From positions 1 to 64,000 of the forward strand of contig JBQTIR010000016.1 of assembly GCA_052387905.1 (NCBI GenBank): DNA of 64,000 nt. Direction: 5' to 3'. Shown here one piece after another: positions 60,477-64,000 of the stretch. The translations under genes were made by a program, and so were the position numbers. The notes under the pieces are model-generated. The model ran no database searches. It worked only from the letters and a program-made list of their open reading frames with translations, and was not told where the DNA came from. This DNA comes from JBQTII01 sp052387905 (lineage in GTDB: Bacteria; Actinomycetota; Actinomycetes; Sporichthyales; Sporichthyaceae). The first letter of the stretch is position 1, and every line of letters begins with the position of its first letter.

Positions 60477-60726
60477 TCCGCCAAGGTAGCTTCCACGCCA
60501 CGCCACATCGGAGGGGCATGCCTGCCGCAGACACGCCCCAGAGGCTCGAAGATCGTCAGGAGTCGACATAGGGTGAGCGCGTCATGACGGCCTGTCGATT
60601 TTGCCGTCGGGATCGGCTGTTCGGCTGACCTGACGAAACCATCGGGGAGATCGTCGCGTCGGAGTCAGTAGGCGCACCGCGGCCAGGCGGGTGCCGAGTC
60701 CAATTCTGTGGAGTTGATCGAGAACC

Positions 60727-61488
60727 ATGTCGAGCACGGGAACCCGCAGGAGTGTCGCGCCGTTCGCGCTCGCCGTGTGCGCCGCCCTCACGGCGATCGC
60801 CGGGACGGCTGCCGGGCTGGGAGTGCCGGCCACCGCCGCCCCCGCGGCCGCGCCCGCCGCGCAGACCGCTGCCCTGCGCACACCCGCCCTCAGCCTCGCG
60901 ACCATGGAAAACGTCGGCTCGGCGCGGGAGATCGGCACGGCCGTTAGCGCAGAGCCCGGCTTCCTCACCGCCGCGCAGATGCCCGTAGGCAAGCGCTACG
61001 GGAACTGGAGCCGAACCGGATCCTTCGCCGGGGTGCCCGCAGCACCCGTGTTCTGTCTGGAAGACGCCCTGCCGGCGGCGCAGACCCGCTATGTCGCCTT
61101 CCGGGGGAAGAAGGCGGTCTCCGCGCAGGAGTTCGTCACCGTCACCGGTTCCGAGGCCGCCGCGGTCGACCTGGTCAACACCGTCGGAATCCAGATCGCT
61201 GACTGCTACCAGCGCTGGCTGGACCTGGACATCGACGACTATCGCGAGGGCAAGCGCACGGCCAGTTGGAAGCGCTACGGCGGCGCCGAGGTCGAGGAAG
61301 GGATCACCTTCTACGGGGTCTTCACCGTCCCGCCGAGGGGCTTCGCGCGCACCACGCACCTGTACGCGGTCGGCCGCGACGGCAACGCGGTCGTCGTGGT
61401 GCACCTGGCGATGCTCGGCCCGTCGGACAATGCCCCCGACAAGGCCTTCCGCAAGCTGACCAAGCAGGCGCTGGCGCAAGCCTTCTAA
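60727..61488 (+). CDS. secreted PknH-sensor-like protein, copy 2
   Basis: 253 residues. Signal peptide (about 1-40, Ala-rich) and mature domain with Cys pair (VFCLEDAL, IADCYQRW) and the paralogous motifs FVTVTGSEAAAVDLVNTVG, FYGVFTVPPRGFARTTHLYAVGRDGNAVVVVHL. Paralogue of the gene at 57010. The two flank the MFS/GIDE block inside the heme cluster. Confidence 0.75.
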   Translation: MSSTGTRRSVAPFALAVCAALTAIAGTAAGLGVPATAAPAAAPAAQTAALRTPALSLATMENVGSAREIGTAVSAEPGFLTAAQMPVGKRYGNWSRTGSFAGVPAAPVFCLEDALPAAQTRYVAFRGKKAVSAQEFVTVTGSEAAAVDLVNTVGIQIADCYQRWLDLDIDDYREGKRTASWKRYGGAEVEEGITFYGVFTVPPRGFARTTHLYAVGRDGNAVVVVHLAMLGPSDNAPDKAFRKLTKQALAQAF

Positions 61489-61589
61489 AGTCCTACCCGG
61501 ACAGCGCACTCGTCCCTCGGCGCAGTCACACCGACAACGCCTCGTCCCTCGGCGACAACGGGGGGCGAACCATTTGAGACCATGACGGG

Positions 61590-62906
61590 GTGACTCCCAC
61601 CCCGTACCCGCGCGATGCCCCGCGTTCCGCCGCGCTGTTCGAGCGCGCCCAGGCGGTCATCCCGGGCGGGGTCAACTCGCCGGTCCGTGCGTTCCGTGCC
61701 GTCGGCGGAACTCCGCGCTTCATGGTGTCCGGCCGCGGGCCCTACCTCACCGATGCCGACGGGCGTAGCTACGTCGACCTGATCTGCTCCTGGGGCCCGC
61801 TGATCCTGGGCCACGCGCACCCGGACGTGCTCCACGCCGTCACCGTCGCCGCGGCCTCCGGCACCTCGTTCGGGACCCCGACCGAGGGCGAGGTCCTGCT
61901 CGCCGAGGAGATCGTCGCCCGCGTCGGGCCGGTGGAAGCCGTTCGTCTGGTCTCCTCGGGCACCGAGGCGACGATGTCGGCGGTGCGCCTGGCCCGCGGC
62001 TTCACCGGCCGGGCCAAGGTGATCAAGTTCGCCGGGTGCTATCACGGCCACGTCGACTCGCTGCTGGCCGCGGCCGGCTCCGGGCTCGCGACGTTCGCGT
62101 TGCCGGACACCCCTGGGGTCACCGGCGCCCAGACCGGCGAGACGATCGTGCTGCCCTACAACGACCTCGACGCGGTGGCCGCCGCGTTCGCCGCGGCGCC
62201 CGAGGCGATCGCCGCGGTCATCACCGAGGCGGCGCCGGGCAACATGGGCGTGGTCCCGCCCGCTCCGGGGTTCACCGCAGGCCTCGCGCGGTTGTGCCGC
62301 AAGCACGGGGCGCTGCTGATCTCCGACGAGGTGATGACCGGCTTCCGGGCAGGCCCTGCCGGCTGGTGGGGTCTGGAGGGCGTCGACGCCGACCTCATGA
62401 CCTTCGGCAAGGTGATGGGTGGGGGCTTCCCCGCCGCAGCCTTCGGCGGACGGGCCGACGTGATGGCGCACCTGGCGCCGGCCGGGCCGGTCTACCAGGC
62501 GGGAACGCTGTCCGGGAATCCGGTCGCGGTCGCCGCGGGCCTGGCCACCCTGCGCGGCTGCACACCGGGCGTCTATGACCATCTCGCCAAGGCGGCGCAC
62601 ACGATCACCGCGGCCGCCACCGAGGCGCTGGACGCCGTCGGGGTAGCCCACCAGGTGCAATGGGCCGGAACGATGTTCTCGATCTTCTTCACCGACTCCC
62701 CGGTGACGAACTACGACGGGGCCAAGGCGCAGAACCTCGGCGCGTTCACCGCCTTCTTCCACGCGATGCTCGAACGTGGGGTCTACCTGCCACCGTCGGC
62801 GTTCGAGGCCTGGTTCCTGTCCGCGGCCCACGACGACGAGGCCATCGGCCGCGTGCTCGAGGCCCTGCCGTTCGCCGCTCGGGCTGCGGCGGAGGCAAGT
62901 AAATGA
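61590..62906 (+). CDS. hemL: glutamate-1-semialdehyde 2,1-aminomutase HemL
   Basis: 438 residues, GTG start. Converts glutamate-1-semialdehyde to 5-aminolevulinate. PLP Lys274 in LMTFGKVMGGGFP; SSGTEATMSAVRLARG; KFAGCYHGHVDSLL. Overlaps the histidine-phosphatase gene by 4 nt (ATGA). Confidence 0.97.
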   Translation: MTPTPYPRDAPRSAALFERAQAVIPGGVNSPVRAFRAVGGTPRFMVSGRGPYLTDADGRSYVDLICSWGPLILGHAHPDVLHAVTVAAASGTSFGTPTEGEVLLAEEIVARVGPVEAVRLVSSGTEATMSAVRLARGFTGRAKVIKFAGCYHGHVDSLLAAAGSGLATFALPDTPGVTGAQTGETIVLPYNDLDAVAAAFAAAPEAIAAVITEAAPGNMGVVPPAPGFTAGLARLCRKHGALLISDEVMTGFRAGPAGWWGLEGVDADLMTFGKVMGGGFPAAAFGGRADVMAHLAPAGPVYQAGTLSGNPVAVAAGLATLRGCTPGVYDHLAKAAHTITAAATEALDAVGVAHQVQWAGTMFSIFFTDSPVTNYDGAKAQNLGAFTAFFHAMLERGVYLPPSAFEAWFLSAAHDDEAIGRVLEALPFAARAAAEASK

Positions 62907-63553
62907 CCGACGTGACGCTGGTTCACCTCGTCCGCCACGGCGAGGTGCACAACCCCGACGGCGTGCTCTACGGACGGCTTCCCGGCTACCGGCTCTCCGA
63001 GCTCGGGCTGAAGATGGCCGACCGTATCGGCGAGCACTTCGCCGCCCGTGACGTCACCGCAGTCGTCAGCTCCCCGCTGGAGCGCGCGCAGCAGACCGCG
63101 GCGCCGCTGGCTGCCGCGCTGGCGCTGCCCATGGACATCGACCCACGCCTGATCGAGGCCGGCAACCACTTCGAGGGCAAGACCTTCGGGGTGGGCGACG
63201 GGTCCCTGCGCAAGCCGGCGCACTGGCCCTACCTGTGGAACCCGTTCCGACCCTCGTGGGGCGAGCCCTACGCCGAGATCGCGCACCGGGTGCTGGCCGC
63301 CGCGGCCGCCGCTCGCGACCTCGCGCGCGGTCACGAGGTGGTGTGCGTGAGCCATCAGTCCCCGATCTGGATCGCCCGGCGCCGTGTTCAGGGTCAGCGG
63401 CTCTGGCACGACCCGCGGGGGCGCCAGTGCGCGCTGGCCAGCGTCACCACGATTCGCTACGAGGGCGAGAAAATCCGTTCGCTGACCTACTCCGAGCCCG
63501 CGGCCGACCTCGTCCCGGACAAGACGAAGACGAACTTCAGCGCGGGCGCCTGA
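62903..63553 (+). CDS. histidine phosphatase family protein
   Basis: 216 residues. Phosphoglycerate-mutase-like: VHLVRHGEVHNPDGVLYGR (catalytic His12), SSPLERAQQTA, and HEVVCVSHQSPIW. Equivalent to mycobacterial Rv0525 after hemL. The substrate is not established. Confidence 0.9.
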   Translation: MTDVTLVHLVRHGEVHNPDGVLYGRLPGYRLSELGLKMADRIGEHFAARDVTAVVSSPLERAQQTAAPLAAALALPMDIDPRLIEAGNHFEGKTFGVGDGSLRKPAHWPYLWNPFRPSWGEPYAEIAHRVLAAAAAARDLARGHEVVCVSHQSPIWIARRRVQGQRLWHDPRGRQCALASVTTIRYEGEKIRSLTYSEPAADLVPDKTKTNFSAGA

Positions 63554-63569
63554 TGTCGGTCGTGGGCAC

Positions 63570-64000
63570 GTGATCGACCTGGCGTTGGTGTCGGCGTCGG
63601 TGGACTCATCCTTCGCCGAGACCGTCACCTCCGGGTCGCTGCTGCTTGCGATCCCGATCGCCCTGCTGGCCGGGCTGATCTCCTTCGCCTCGCCGTGTGT
63701 GTTGCCGCTGGTCCCCGGCTACCTCGCCTACGTCACCGGGCTGGCCGGCACCGACCTGGGCGAGGCCCGGCGCGGGCGGGTGCTCGCCGGGACGGCGTTG
63801 TTCGTACTCGGGTTCTCCGCGGTGTTCGTCTCCTTCGGTGCGCTGTTCGGCTACGTCGGCGCCGAGCTGGTGGAGAACGAGACCACCGTCAACCGGGTGC
63901 TCGGGACGCTGACGATCGTACTCGGACTGGCCTTCATGGGCCTGCTGCCGTTCCTGCAACGGGAGAAGCGGTTTCTGCACCGGGCGCCGGCCGCCGGGCT
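63570..64000 (+). CDS. ccdA: cytochrome c biogenesis protein CcdA (partial, 3' end outside window)
   Basis: At least 143 residues, GTG start, running off the end. Transmembrane thiol transporter for cytochrome c maturation: the signature FASPCVLPLVPGYLAYVTGL near residue 40 holds the first redox Cys; several TMs follow. Mycobacteria have a thioredoxin-like gene (Rv0526) between the phosphatase and ccdA; here only 16 nt separate them, so that gene is absent at this site. Confidence 0.93.
   Translation, partial: MIDLALVSASVDSSFAETVTSGSLLLAIPIALLAGLISFASPCVLPLVPGYLAYVTGLAGTDLGEARRGRVLAGTALFVLGFSAVFVSFGALFGYVGAELVENETTVNRVLGTLTIVLGLAFMGLLPFLQREKRFLHRAPAAG

Overview
The window is high-GC DNA (GC-rich at third codon positions, many GTG starts) from a sporulating-type actinomycete. 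Lsr2, Rex, ClpC, an acuC-type deacetylase, a BldC-like regulator, an AURKAIP1/COX24-domain mini-protein and a BldN/RsbN-like sigma/anti-sigma pair support this. From 28 kb to the end the gene order follows the mycobacterial Rv0496-Rv0529 block (ppx, sugar isomerase, proC, HTH regulator, tiny basic protein, galE2-like, acyltransferase, HAD, glutaredoxin, hemA/C/D/B/L, phosphoglycerate-mutase-like, ccdA). The bldN-rsbN and rex-hem linkage is streptomycete-like. Genus was not determined; a Sporichthya/Frankiales-type actinomycete is a guess.

Layout. 0-3 kb: three tandem secreted collagen-like proteins and a Pro/Ala/Glu-rich secreted protein. 3-8 kb: an accessory island with three Uma2 nuclease-fold genes, an AAA+ ATPase between two near-identical Uma2 copies, and a DUF2520 gene. 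8-21 kb: panC-panD, a fused nadB-nadC, coaX, two exported proteins of unknown function, lysS, an ArgA-like acetyltransferase, lsr2 and clpC. 20-28 kb: mutY, a membrane-anchored protein, disA and radA (c-di-AMP and DNA repair), purC, a methyltransferase and a Cys-rich protein. 28-37 kb: ppx, fused secDF, a sugar isomerase-like gene, a lytic transglycosylase/NlpC hydrolase, proline dehydrogenase, proC, LtrA and a membrane protein. 37-44 kb: a MacAB-like export system, DUF445, a hypothetical gene and acuC. 44-51 kb: BldC-like regulator, tiny basic protein, galE2-like, acyltransferase, RsbN-like and BldN-like pair, HAD phosphatase and glutaredoxin-like. 51-64 kb: rex-hemA-hemC-hemD(cobA)-hemB, an inserted block (two PknH-sensor-like secreted proteins, an MFS exporter, two unknowns), then hemL, a histidine phosphatase and ccdA, which runs off the end.

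Functionally the window groups cofactor synthesis (pantothenate/CoA, NAD, heme), proteostasis (ClpC), nucleoid and genome integrity (Lsr2, MutY, DisA, RadA), proline metabolism, and redox control of heme synthesis by Rex.

The most unusual content is repetitive. At least four families of short palindromic elements are scattered between genes. One family (about 63 bp) is also inserted twice, in frame, inside the NadB domain of the NadB-NadC fusion, adding roughly 75 residues. A second family is a 94-bp MITE-like element with 14-bp terminal inverted repeats. A third brackets the Uma2/ATPase/Uma2 cassette. All three Uma2 genes share an upstream signature of two TCCACA-type boxes exactly 29 nt apart. 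A Rex operator upstream of rex and a ClgR-like box upstream of clpC can also be read directly.
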